This document shows positions 10,838 to 23,900 of a stretch of DNA of 64,000 nt, piece after piece (within the stretch, counting starts at the first letter, position 1; every line of letters starts with the position of its first letter). The translations under genes and the position numbers were made by a program. The notes under the pieces are model-generated. The model was not told the DNA's origin. It ran no database searches and saw nothing but the letters and a program-made list of their open reading frames with translations. Source of the DNA: Pholis gunnellus (lineage: Eukaryota > Chordata > Actinopteri > Perciformes > Pholidae); the NCBI GenBank assembly GCA_910591455.2, contig OU342804.1:22470484-22534483 (forward strand), given 5' to 3'.

Positions 10838-13800
10838 GTGAGTACGATGTTGGTTGATGTCCTCCCTCCCCACAGAAACATTGAAGGTTTTTACTTAAAA
10901 CTATGCATTTTGGACTATTATTATTATTATTACTATACATAACTCTAAAAAGACGTAAAGACAAAACTTGCTATGCTTGAATAATTATTCTAGTATTTAC
11001 ACATCTGAACATTTAATTATGCTGGCAATGTTTGCCCTGTAAAATCATCCAACTTGAGGCAAATACTATTTCAATCAGGAGAGACTTGATTTATTTTTAT
11101 AGTTTAACAATGATGTATTACACATGCAAATATGAAAAGTGCAAAGTCTTTGGCGATTGGACTCCATCCTGAAGTACTATCACCGAGGGTAGGGATACTG
11201 AGGTCCAATAGGCCTAATCCCCCCTGGAGTCCAGACACTGGTGGTGGTGGTGAAGGGAGTTGCTGCAATCTGATGATGAATCAGGAGCACGATTGTGATG
11301 CTGACTGGAGGTGACTGGGGTGGAGGAGGGTCGCGTCTGCTTAGCTGAAATGACAACTGACAGCAGCAGAGAGAACACTTTTAAAGTTGACAGCACCGAT
11401 ATGATTGGCTTAAGGAAACTGTGCCGAATCTGGTTGGTTACTTAAAAGTGCACGCCCCCAATCAGCTGATAGAGTAATTCCAAGGAGAGGAGAGACAGAG
11501 ATTACGAGTGAGTGTCTTCCTGACTGAACTTGCACTTGAGCTTCATTTAATTAATTTTATTTATTCACAAATAAAAAGTTGTGACGAACAGCTCACTAAT
11601 TATTTTATAAAAAGGAACTTGCTAATGATCTAACATTAAGGGCGGCTGAGTTGCATCAGGTATGTTCAAAACATAACGTGATGAGTATGCTACTAACTAC
11701 TATTGTTATTTTGTTATTGATTTATTTCCCACTGTTTGGGGGGCCAATAAACTAATGATGATGACAACTACAGTGTGCAGACTACACTTGCATGTTTTGG
11801 ATTCACAGTGTATAGAGAATGTATAACACAGGCATAGTAATTTAGTAACTGTTTGTCTGGTATTTGGCTCTCAGTCAGTGTACGGCAGGGCCAAGCCATA
11901 TAATGGCAGAAAAAAAACTGTAAATTTATTCAAATTATCTGTCAACAGTGAACACACACACATTCATATAGAGCATGTGGGGGCGGGACTGATACAGACG
12001 GTATATCATACTGCTCACATTGTTTAGGCTGGTGGTCGTAAAATCTACATGCATAATGAATCGCACATTGTTAATCAAAAGTTGTTTGTTAGAATCCAAA
12101 ATGAATATCGTAAAGTTCCCGGCTGGACTTAAATGAGTAGTCAGCTGTTTGGCCGACAGCATGCGCTTAGTATTAAGATTCGTAGTAACAAATGGTGACA
12201 ATTATTATGTAAATGATTCACAGGATACTTTACATATTTGGAACCAGTTCCCATCCTTAATAGGTACAAGTTAATTTTTAGTAGCTCAGTGCTTATTGGG
12301 ATATAAATAAAGAAGACCCAGAAATTAAGAAACATGTGTTTGTGATCATAAATCCCTGCAGGGCTGGCAGAGGAGGATGAAGGTGTGACTTACTACATCC
12401 GCTACTGCCCAGAGGATGACAGCTACCTGGAAGGTATGGATTCCAGCAGCCAGGGAGAATGTAAACACAGCCAAAGCCACAGCCAGGGGGACTGTGTCAC
12501 TAGCATTCAGCCCGGCGGAGCCAACACTGATGAATGTCAGGAGGCCGTGGAAGGGTGGGCCGAGGAGGGGGAGGGAAAAGGAGAAGGGGAGGGAAAAGGA
12601 GAAGGCGAGGGGGAGGTGAAAGAGAAAGAATGGGTGGAGGATGAGGAGGGAGAGGGAGCAGTGCGGACAGAGTGGACAGAGGAGGAGGGAGAGGTTAAGG
12701 AAGAGTGGAGAGAGGGAGATGATGAGGCGGGGGAGGAGTGGAGAGAGGGAGATGAGGAGGCGGGGGAGGAGTGGAGGGAGGGAGATGAGGAGGCGAGGGA
12801 GGAGTGGAGAGAGGGAGATGAGGAGGCGAGGGAGGAGTGGAGGGAGGGAGATGAGGAGGCGGGGGAGGAGTGGAGGGAGGGAGATGAGGAGGCGGGGGAG
12901 GAGTGGAGGGAGGGAGATGAGGAGGCGAGGGAGGAGTGGATAGAGGGAGATGAGGAGGTGAGGGAGGAGTGGAGAGAGGGAGATGAGGAGGCGAGGGAGG
13001 AGTGGAGGGAGGGAGATGAGGAGGCGAGGGAGGAGGGCCAGGTCAAGCAGGAGCAGTTTGTGGAACGAGAGAGCCACGGGGCGGAGGAGTGGGGTGAGGG
13101 AGAGGGCGAGGTTCGCTGTGAGGTGGTGGAGCAAGATCCGGATGAACAGATATACAATGGAAGACCAGAACCCATCCTCGACCATCACCACCATCCCAAC
13201 CACCAACCCTCCATGCAAGACACCCTGCACACCCGGGAGGAAGAGGGGGAGGCAGAGAGCGAGGAGTACTGCCCTAATGAGGAAGAAGATGAGGACGGTG
13301 ACGAGGAGGAGAGACATGGAAGGGCCTACACTGGAGACTACTATGCCCCAGAGGACAATGGGAACTCGGTGCGAGTCTCTCCGTACCGTAGCCGTAAGGT
13401 GCTGGTGGTAGAGGGGGAGACGGGGGAGGAGGCGGAGGAGGACATTGATCAAATAGTTGCAGAGATCAAGATGAGTATGAGTATGGGGAGTCTAAGCAGC
13501 GGCACTGACCAAAGCCCAGAGGAGTTGTTGCAGGACCCTGCACCAAGTGACTACCCTCACCCGAAGCCGGACGCAGCCCCGTACCCACAAGCTCACAACC
13601 GCCATGACAGCAGGCCCAAGTCCCTGAACCTGCCCTCCACGCACCACAACAACCCTGACCTCCAGAGGGGCATCAAGGCAAATGCACGCTCTCCTGAAGA
13701 CAGGCAGAGATGGACGCCGGAGCAGGTGAGCTTCTTTTTTAAAGGTTAAAGCTTTGAACATTGTTTTTTTCCCCATTAACCCACTTACAGTATCACCGTC

Positions 13801-16800
13801 CCTGTTGGTTTGTTTTTACCAGAACATGAACATTAAACCAACCCGTTTTAAGGATCACTCTTTTTTCATGAGTATTGTGTTGATAATCCTAAAACAACGA
13901 CATACTGATGTTTACTTTCTTTGTCTGTCATTTACAGAAAATGGCGTGTGCTAGATTGTTTTAGAGAAGGACTCCGCATCACTCTCACTCTTTTTAAGCT
14001 AAAAGACACAGTCCATGCTCTATTGTTCCAAACATTGAAATCATACAAAATGGTGCTTATTGCTCAAGTATTCAGTGTAAAAGCCCATTAACCAGACAAC
14101 GGCCAAAAGTTTAATTTTGTAGTCTGATGACAGCATTTAACATTTTTCCCCTTGTCAAGACATTGTTAAAAAACGTGTCATATAGCCTCATTAAAGCCTT
14201 TTAAAAGGTGTTATTAATAACACTAATGCAATGCACAATATCAGGACCCTAATCTGAAACAGCAACATGGAATTCAGCCATCATTTTTATTTTTATACTA
14301 CTGGAAAATGTTTGGTGATATTTAAAATTCAAAACTAGTTTTTTCAATTTCCAAAAAAGCCACTGAATCCCAGACTCCGTTACTAATGTGTTGAATCAGG
14401 ACTCCATTTACAGACAAAGGCACACAGATGAAATACGGAACATACCAAAAACAGCATCGACGTAATAATTACGCCTTTGTAGAAAATGTACTCTACAGTA
14501 CAGCTATTTCATTGCTCTGTGGCAGCTTTGTGGTGAGACGCTAGAGATGATTTACACAACATGTTGCTGATCACCACCTAGAATAGCTGGAGCCTTTCCC
14601 CTCCCCCTGTTACCTTGAGCTGTCCCCCTCCTCATCTCTCTCCCTCTCACAGCTCTGGATGAGTGCACACACACGTACGTACAGTCCGTACAGTCACATC
14701 AATGGACTCAAACACATGCAGAGCTGCCCCATCTTCTAAAAGTCAGATGGTAAAAGGAGAACAGGGGTAGTCTCCTGTGGGCAGCATGCTGATACACACC
14801 TGTGTATGTATGTGTGTGTGTGTGTGTATACACACCTGTGTGTATCAGCATGTAACACAGAGTGCACATGTTGCATTCACTATTAACACAGAACTGGGTC
14901 AGACAGTGTAATTAGATTAAATCTGCAGGGCGTACAGCACACTGCAGATTCAGATGACTTCCAGACTCACTGAGATGATTCGGTCGCCTCGTCCTCTGTT
15001 ATCAAATACAATGTTCCGTTTACAGCAGTCCAGCATGACCTTTGAATGAACCAGGGCAGCAATGACTACAATAAAAGCTTTGCTGCGCAGTGTGGGTCAA
15101 GAGATTACGAATAAGAAGAATTACAAAACAGACGGACGTAGAGGTCATCTACACACACATCCAGTTGGTGTGATCCGTTTTAGAAAAGCAAAGTAAATTA
15201 CGCAGCACTGTATACTTATTTCAAATTGCGCTACATGTTGTAAACATCAGTATGTGAGTGTTGAATCATTTCAATCAGGAAGAGACAATGATTTGTAGTT
15301 AACATTTATTGTGACAGATGCTGCGTTAATGAGTTACACAGAAACTCTTTGGCGCTTGAACTCGACGAGGAGATTTGTGATCGAGTTGTGATTGCCCTCG
15401 GCGGCAACAATAATAATCCCCCCGTGGAGTCCAGACACTGGTGGTGATGGTGGCTGATGAGGTTGATAGAATGATGAGTTGATGAAGTTGATGAAGCTGC
15501 TAAGATTGGGCGGAGATGGGGAGGTGCAGCATGAACATACTGAAGGTAGAGAGACAATCATATTTAAGAGAAACAGCAGCAAGATGTTAGGCTAACGATG
15601 TCCTTGTGTCGTTGTGCTATTGGATAGAGAGAACAGCTGATCTAGACCGCTGATATCAAGATTGACAGCCCCAAATGATAACAGCAAGGAAATAATGAGT
15701 GCGCATGCATGAGGAGTGAAAGACAGATGTATGGTAAATAAACTACGGGTTAAGCCATGCAAGAGTATAGTCTTCCTGTCTGACCTCATGCTAGAGCTTC
15801 ATTTGTGACATGTTGGTATAATCACCGATGTGGAAAGAGTCAAGTGCTTTTGCAGACCTAACATTTAGACTCAGCACTGCTTTCCTTTGCAGTTTGTTTT
15901 GGGCTGTAGTCAAATGTGCCTTTCTACAGGTTTCCTACCCAGTATGGAAAGGTGTGGAATTTAGATTTTTGTCATTTCCAGGTCTGGAGAAAAGAAAATA
16001 AAGTATGGAAAAATATGTGTTTCCAGACAATTGCCCCTATTCTGTTTTCCAAAACATATATATTATTAAAAAAATATATTAATCATGTATTGTTTTTCAT
16101 GGCATTTGAAGCAGGCAGCATAGCCCAAATGTTTTCCACTTTATGAGAGAGAGTGGGCCAAAGCCAGCTCGATGTCACCAAAGGCAGAGCAGGAAGTACA
16201 GCGTGCGACTGAACGCACACTATGTATGTAGTATTACTGTAGTCTGTATTAAAAAATCAGTCAATTAAAAATTGCTTCCATGAATCCCGAAGACTGTTAA
16301 AGATCACTGACTGTCCCGCAAAAGCCAAAGCGTACCGGTAATTATGATTGTGTAATATGTTGTGCTTGAAAAGCGAAATAGGTATATTCTTCAGGTGGAC
16401 TTTTGTTCATTAAATATAACAACCGTATCTTTATCTAATGTTTCTTATTTGCAATATGTTGCATTTAATCAGTATTTTGTTTTGCATTCCCATTAGTAAA
16501 TCTGTGTTCACATGTACAGTACACATAGCTGCCAGTGCTCTTGGTGCCGGGCTGGTGAATGCTAATTATGCTAATTGTTTAAAATTGAGCGGTGCCGATT
16601 AATTGATGATAAAGTTCTACATATAGAAAAAATATTTTCTGTTACAGATGAAGGCATGTAGAAGGTTGGACTGGAGTCGGTACATGAATGTAGTTTTGTA
16701 GAGCGACACAGTTTAGAAATCCATCCCACCAAACAACAACACGGGTCTAATTAATTTAATGCTTGTTTGCACAACTGTGTTGGGCAGCATGATGAATACT

Positions 16801-17900
16801 GATCAGGACTTTATGTTTCGCTCTCTCTACACAAAGGAGGTTACTAGTGTCATGTTTGTGGTAATTAATTTCTATTCCAGGCGCACAGCAGCATGGGCTG
16901 AATTTCACTTTTTCACTGCCCCACCAAGGGGGAGGAGGTTTTACTGGCAGGAGGATTTCATTTCAGCAAGTAATACGATTGAATCCTAATGAGCAATTGT
17001 GGACTGCAAGATGGATATCCAGGGGAATAAATGTAATCCTCCCTCTGTGTGATTCTGTGGACGTTCAGAATATGTCCACATATGTGAGGAGAGACAAAAG
17101 AAAGAGCTTGCTAGAGGACAAGTGAAAGACAGAACGTAAACATGTGCCAGTTTGAATCAAGACAAGAGGCTGCCTCACCCATGTTTTTGTTTAATTGTAT
17201 TTATAGGTTAACCCTTTCTATTTGTTATTATAAGTCCAGAGAGTTACTCTCAGCAGGCCCACCTACACGAGTCACATGACGTTTCCTCCAAGCTGAACCT
17301 CTGCCTCCCACTCTAACCAGCAACACAAACAGAAATGTTGTCCATGTGTTTGACTTATACATAGAGAATTCCTCTTCTAATTGTTATCCGCTCGCATCTA
17401 TTCTTCTGTGTTGACCTGCCAGGTGAGCAACGGTGCAGAGCAACCCAGAAAACAGCAGCGCTCCGACCTCAACATTCCCCTGGAGAACAACAATGTACTA
17501 GAGGTAAGATGTCCCCTTACAGTGTTTCCTTCATCAACCTTTAGCCGATGCGAGATCCTTTACACTAAAGATATTGTTGTTTGTGTGTGTGTGTGTGTGT
17601 GTGTGTACATTTGTGTGTGACTGTCTGAGTGAATGAGTAATTGAGTAATTACAACCTCAGCTCGTGTCCTCGCTTACGACGTGATAGCATCCTGGTAATT
17701 AAGCAGCGTGTCTGTTCGCGTTTTTATGACCGCCATTTTTCACTAAGATGTCTGCAGTCGCTGCTTCCTGTACAGGCTCCACACACAGCTCCCTGTCCTA
17801 AATACAGTAAGCTTTCTGAATGTGCAGTGAGCAGGTTAGAGGATCAAATGGATCCATTGAAATGAGTGTTTGAATCCCATGAATCCCATTCACATTTCAC

Positions 17901-17934
<34 letters not shown>

Positions 17935-20900
17935 CTCGCTCGCTCGCTCTCCTTTACATCCTCTCTCTTCCACCTCCCACAGCAATGTCGATGTGTGAAG
18001 TGGATGAGTAACGCTTTGCACTCTCCCCACATGCACTTTTTCAGTGCCCTTGAGCAAGGCGCATATACCCAGTTTCTGGATCAGTAGAAGTACGAATGTG
18101 TAAGTGCAACTGTAACTGTGTGCATGTGTTGGCAGGGCGACTTTTTAACCTGTTTTTTGTTGTAATGGCAACTGCCAAAGAGTAGGAGGGCATCATGTCT
18201 TGCATGATGGGAGGGTCGAATCGCAATCCCGGAAGTAAAAAGCAATGACTTCTCATAAACCTCTCATAAGCAGACAGAAATGTTTTTACAGGATGGGATG
18301 CTCTTTTAGATTCTCTCTTCGTCTGTGTTTTCTAATAATTAAGTGTATCAGCAGGCTTCCCTTCTCATCATGCCAAATGTTTTGGCTGGTGCTCTTTAAA
18401 ATGAAATATATAGGCTTTGCTGCTTGATTTCATGAACTGACACATGCTGTTTGAATAAAGTATCATACATTAATAAAAGCAGCAGATGTTAGCCAAGTGT
18501 AACATCTAACGATGTTCAGAAACGGAATGAAACTTGACTGGTGTACTTCTTTCTGTGAACATGTTCACAAGCATTTCTCGGTCATACCCTGTTTTTATTT
18601 CTTCCAGCCAACGAAGAAGGCTACATCGTTCCCCAGCTTTGTCGATGGTAAGTTAATCTGTCTGAACACCTGTTGAATGATGAAATCATTTTAATTGCAT
18701 GGAACCATTCCCTGCATGGCTTTGTCTTCAGTCTGTCATTTCACAGGCCTGATATAACTCTTCCAGTCCTTTCTATGCCTCTGGGCATAATCTAGGCCTA
18801 ATAATGTATGAGGGGCTTAGCTGCCTGCCTGCTTCTTCAGATCATGACAGCACATCGTGTCCCTGAGTGGGTGTCTGAGAGTCCACATCTACATATCAGA
18901 GACACAGATTAATCTCAGCCCAGCCTCCCACCAGCCCTGCACCTCCATCAGCTCACAGCCAGTGGCCATCTCACGGCTGATTTCCATACGGCCTGTTATC
19001 GCCATATCTCCATCTGCAGAGCAACAGCGTTTGGCTGTATTTCTCTGCACAGCACGTTGACTGCAGTGATTACAATACTCTCCCCACCACACACCCGACC
19101 CCTTCAGTCTAACCGCACTGTGTCCTTCCCCTCGTCTCCCTGTTAACCACCATCCTCTCTGCTTCTCCCTGGCCCAGTCCCAGGACCCTGCGAACCAGAA
19201 GACCTGATTGATGGAATTATCTTTGCTGCTAACTATCTGGGCTCCACACAGCTGCTGTCTGAGAGGAACCCCTCCAAGAACATACGCATGATGCAGGCCC
19301 AGGAAGCTGTCAGCAGGGTCAAGGTACTCCAAAACACACTGACTCAAACACGCAAACACACACGTCCATTGTGTTTTGTTTTTGACCTGAAGTTATCCAT
19401 ACCCGTACTTCTCCTCAATCAGCAGGCTACATTTTTTCAGTTTTGACATTTCCTCTGGAGGAGTTGCCCAGATTTATATAAGGATCATTCGACCCTTTTC
19501 GATAAAACATTCCCAGGGACTAACCTCAGGAAATAATAGACAGTTTCAGGACTTAATTTAGTTCCTGTACTTTACTTTCAGACGGCTCTGGAACTGTTGG
19601 GGGGGGAGGTTTGCAGGGCTAAATGTCTCTGATTGGTCAAACACAGGCACTGCAGCGGCTTTAACTTGTGTACAGCTTTCTTCATAAGATAAACAAGTAT
19701 TGGGCACCACCAGTATTACTGGTTGGATGAGGGGTGGACATTGCTTGTTGTTTGTTAATATTAAAGACAAATATATGTTCCCACTAGTTGAGCCAAGAGA
19801 GCAGCAAGCAACCCAGAGAGAGAGCGTGAATGATAGAGGTGATGAGCGAACAAAGAGAGTGAGCACAAAAAAAAAACGTTTGCATATTGTTTGTTCTGTT
19901 CTTCAGCAGAAAAAGAAATTACCATAAAACTCAATTCAGCATCCTTTTTTATTAATTTTAACTCCAAACTCAAATATCAACCAGGTGACTGTGTTGTTTT
20001 ATCCTTGTGTGGGAAAATTGCCTTTTTACGAGCGCCATAGTTTTTCAATTTGTCATTGGTCTAATTTGCCTAATCTTTACGGTTCTTCAGATGAGGTGGA
20101 AATGCAAACGGGAATGTTGAAAGGGGGCTTTTAGCTGCGGATTGCTTTTCCGCTGGTCCCATAATTCCTGCCACTATTTGGTACTGCTAGTTACTTTGTG
20201 CATTTCTGATTGAGTCTGAAGAGCGGATTTGTAATTTTCAGTATCACAACTTTGACATTCGAACAGATTGGAAACAGAAGTTGGAAAGTTGACTACATAT
20301 TGTAAATTGTTTCAACATCAACAAACGTTGATGTTAAAGAGTGGGGACTTTTTGGGTACCGGAAAATAAGTTGAGATTGTTCCTTTTAGAAAAGTTTCCT
20401 GTATCCTACAAAATGTCCTGGAGTGGAAAACAGCTATTTGAGAGCCTATTGCCCAACATCAAGTGATGTTAAGATGTGCTTTTTTGCACCCCAGAAGGCA
20501 GCATCCGATCAGTGCTGTTGGTGTGCTGCCCCAATGTGAAAGAGCATTTTATATGACAGCAGTTCTCCTTCTTCTCCCCAGAGGTGCCAGCATAATGTTA
20601 CAGTCATCTTGTTGTAGTTCAGGCTGAATTGGTAACACTCAAAATATACAAAAACCCTGCAGGAAATATATCCAGTGGCTTTACATGGCAAATTCTGCAT
20701 GTTTGATCGTATTTGTAATACATTTTCTGAATTCATTTCTTACATTACTGTACATATCTGGAAGGGAAAATAGATCCACAAACTCAAACAAGCTATTTCA
20801 GCATATTGTTTAAATGGTTCATCATATTTAAAAGTCATCGTGAGGTAATTTTAGTTTTGCGTCTGGTCCAGATTGCTCCTAATACAATTTCCATGGACAT

Positions 20901-23900
20901 CAGTGCTGTTTGGGATTTGAGCAAAACATGATAGTCATAAATAAGGAATGAGTGGTCTTTTAGGGTAGCTGAAGAACGTGGCCACATTTGGCCGCAGGGC
21001 TGGTTGTTTGACGCAGCTGGCTCGATAATGGGGCTGCTGGCATGTGAACCTAATATTTCCCTTGTTGACACTTGCTCCCTGCTGTTCACTAATGTTGTTG
21101 TGATGATGATATTCCAGTGCAGTTTGAGGGAAATACCGTGGATGGTACCAGTGCAGCATAGAGGAGCTTGACTCATATTATTTTTGATTAGTTACTCTGC
21201 CCCAAAGTGCTTGTGTCTGACTTTACGGAAACAGCTACTCAAAATGTTTAGACGTTCAGCATTTCTCACATTTCTCACATGCCGTAACTTGTGTGATCAA
21301 AGCACATCGTTTCGTGACGTGATGACATAATGCAGCATTGATGTTTTGGTGCACAGTCGCTACCAGTCTCTTTTATCTCCCTCTCATGTGAACACAAGCT
21401 TGACTATATCTAAATATTAAATGAACTCCCGTGTAGTGTACTTTTAGAAAGTGACATGCTATAATGAGAGTGTTTGCCCAGTGGGAATACATTAAGAAAA
21501 CTTACTGTACTTATGTGTCTTACATCTGAAATATTAGGTCAGGTTTTTCTGATCAGGTTCCAGGTGCATGATATAAGGAATCATCAGAATGGCATGAAAA
21601 AGTAAATAGCAGCCCATCACAATGAACTCCAGTCTGTGACAGTTAAGGATGGGCATCGTTAGGATTTTATCAATGCTAGTACTCTTACCGATACTGCTTA
21701 TCAGTTCGGTTCCTTATCGATAGTCTTATCGGTTCTTTTTTATTATATTGTGAGAAAAAAAAGACAATTAATTAAGAAAAGAATCTACATTGCTTTGTTA
21801 TACTTGTATGTATACAAATAGTCTTTCTCAAGCAGCAATTCAAGAAGTTCCAAAATCTTTCAAATACATTCGCACATAAACAATAAGCTAATTTATGAGC
21901 TTTTTTTTTATTAGACTATTCTTTTTAGCAAACTCCGTATGGCATCGCTAACGTTGCCTGCAGTGGACGAGGATGAACGGCTGCTCTCCAAGCTGTCGAA
22001 AACTGTGCATTTCTTCACATTTGTGTTCTGCTTCTTCGCCAAATGCTTTGATAAATTGCTGAGATTACCTCCCTTACTTGAAAGGGTTTTATTGCTTTTG
22101 TGACAACAAGAGTTATCAGCATCTACTGGAGTGGAAATGCAGCCACTCTTTTGATCTTTTTGTTCTCTCTGCCATGATGTCTCACGCTGTGCTGAGATCT
22201 CCCTCTGTAACTTCTAAAGAACCGTTACGTCTGGACCTTATCAATACTCCGGGTTTTTACTCATTTAGAACCGATTCCGGTTTAGGGGGGGCTTCCCTAT
22301 TGCCAGTGAAGGTATTGGTTTTGTTCTCTAAAATTGGTCACATTGTCTCTATTTTAGCCAAATTATCAGGTTCCTTATGCGGTTGGTAACTTCACTTAGT
22401 TTGGTCCTTTAATCTAGGGACAGACTCAGCAGATTAAGGCTCTGTCCTAATACTTCAATAGTCCTGCCACTCAGCCCTGTCCTTTAATTTTACATGCTTC
22501 AGTTCTGGGTAACTTGTTCCACCTCTACTTAGTGTTCGTGGTCCTAGTGCAGGCTCAAAATGAGTTTGAATATGTATCAAATTGTAGCTGAAGAGGGGTA
22601 TAAATGCATACTGGTGCCTGGAAGTATTCATATAATTGGTCCTACAGACACTTTTCAATCCATATCAAAAATATACATTTTGTAGTCAAAGTCTCAATCC
22701 CAAATCTCTAATAACTTCACTCTGAAGGGTCACAACCCAATCAAAGGGTGTTCTGCAACAAAGAAAAGGGTGACAGGGAAAGTCTTTTGGCTGGTTTCAA
22801 TCTAACGGCCCTACATGACAATGTCTTCTGGCATCAGTCCACATTTATCTAATCTGTGTTTCAGATTAGATTCACTCACTCACTGCCATGCACAATTGCC
22901 TTTCCTGCAAAAAGTCTTGTCAGGATGAAACCATGGCAGCAGTAAACTATCACATTTGTACTGCTTTCCCCTGCTTGGAACACGTCCATTGAACAAGAAG
23001 TCGTCCATTATCTCCTTGATTTGTCCCTCGTTAACAAATAAAAAGCTGTACAGCAAACGACATTTAATCTTTGACATTTGAAAGGCCACAGCCAACTGCA
23101 CACCAACGAGGCATCACATGCAGTGGGGGTGCAGCCATGTTTGTATATTGTCTCCATATGAACCCAAACAAGCCCACACGTATACAAGCACAGAGATGCA
23201 CTTAGAGCCGGTAGTGCTGAACCGAGCAAGAATAAGTTTACCAGGTGAATTGTAGCAAGCAAGGCTGTACTGTTTTTGTTCTGCTTTTCTTTTTGGCATG
23301 ATGTTGACTCTGTTTGATGTATTATTTATGCCGCTTCACCCCCCCCCCGCCCCCCCACACACACACTCACCCGTTCCTGATGTCTCTCCCTCCCTGCTCA
23401 GCTCCTCAGCAGAGCAGTAGATGCTGCTGAAAGCCTCGGATCTCTGTCTTGCATTAGAGCTGATCACGGAGGAGGAAACTTTACAAAACGAAAACCCCGA
23501 AAATGATTCTTCCCTTTGGGCCGTTTTCTCTGCTTTTTCTTGAAGAAAAAAAACCAATAGTGTCTTAGATAACTGCAGCTCTGCACAGTGGCTTGGGCAA
23601 ACATCCAGTCTCACTCTCTGAAATGTAATGGGGGTCAAGATAATTTCCTCTGGTCGATGGCAGATGGAGAGAGGGGCCTTCGCTCAGCTTGAACCTTATA
23701 CAGAGGGGTTGCTTTTGAAAGATTACAGAGTGCTAAGAGTACTCCAAAAGATTATCAGTGTAAGTTCGGGCCCACGCCGAGACCAGAATTACTGATGAAC
23801 TAATCAAACACATTAGCTATGTAAAACTGCCTCCACGTTGGTCTAAGCTGTTTGATTCCAAACATAGTGGCTCAGCCTCGTCATTTTATTTTTATTTTTT

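Larger units (their letters stand above)
13726..17422 (+). other. apba2 intron after coding exon 2
   Basis: It holds the hairpin at 14785-14852, repeat family B copy 2, and a repeat near 15930-16025 containing ggtctggagaaaagaaaata, a common fish motif. No exon is supported. Confidence 0.85.

Noticed and set aside
12346..13452. Long open frames on the minus strand (368 and 212 codons) opposite apba2 exon 2
   Set aside because: A 33-bp period without stops keeps every frame open. The predicted Leu/Pro/Ser repeats are mirror images of the sense repeat, with no start context or splice support.
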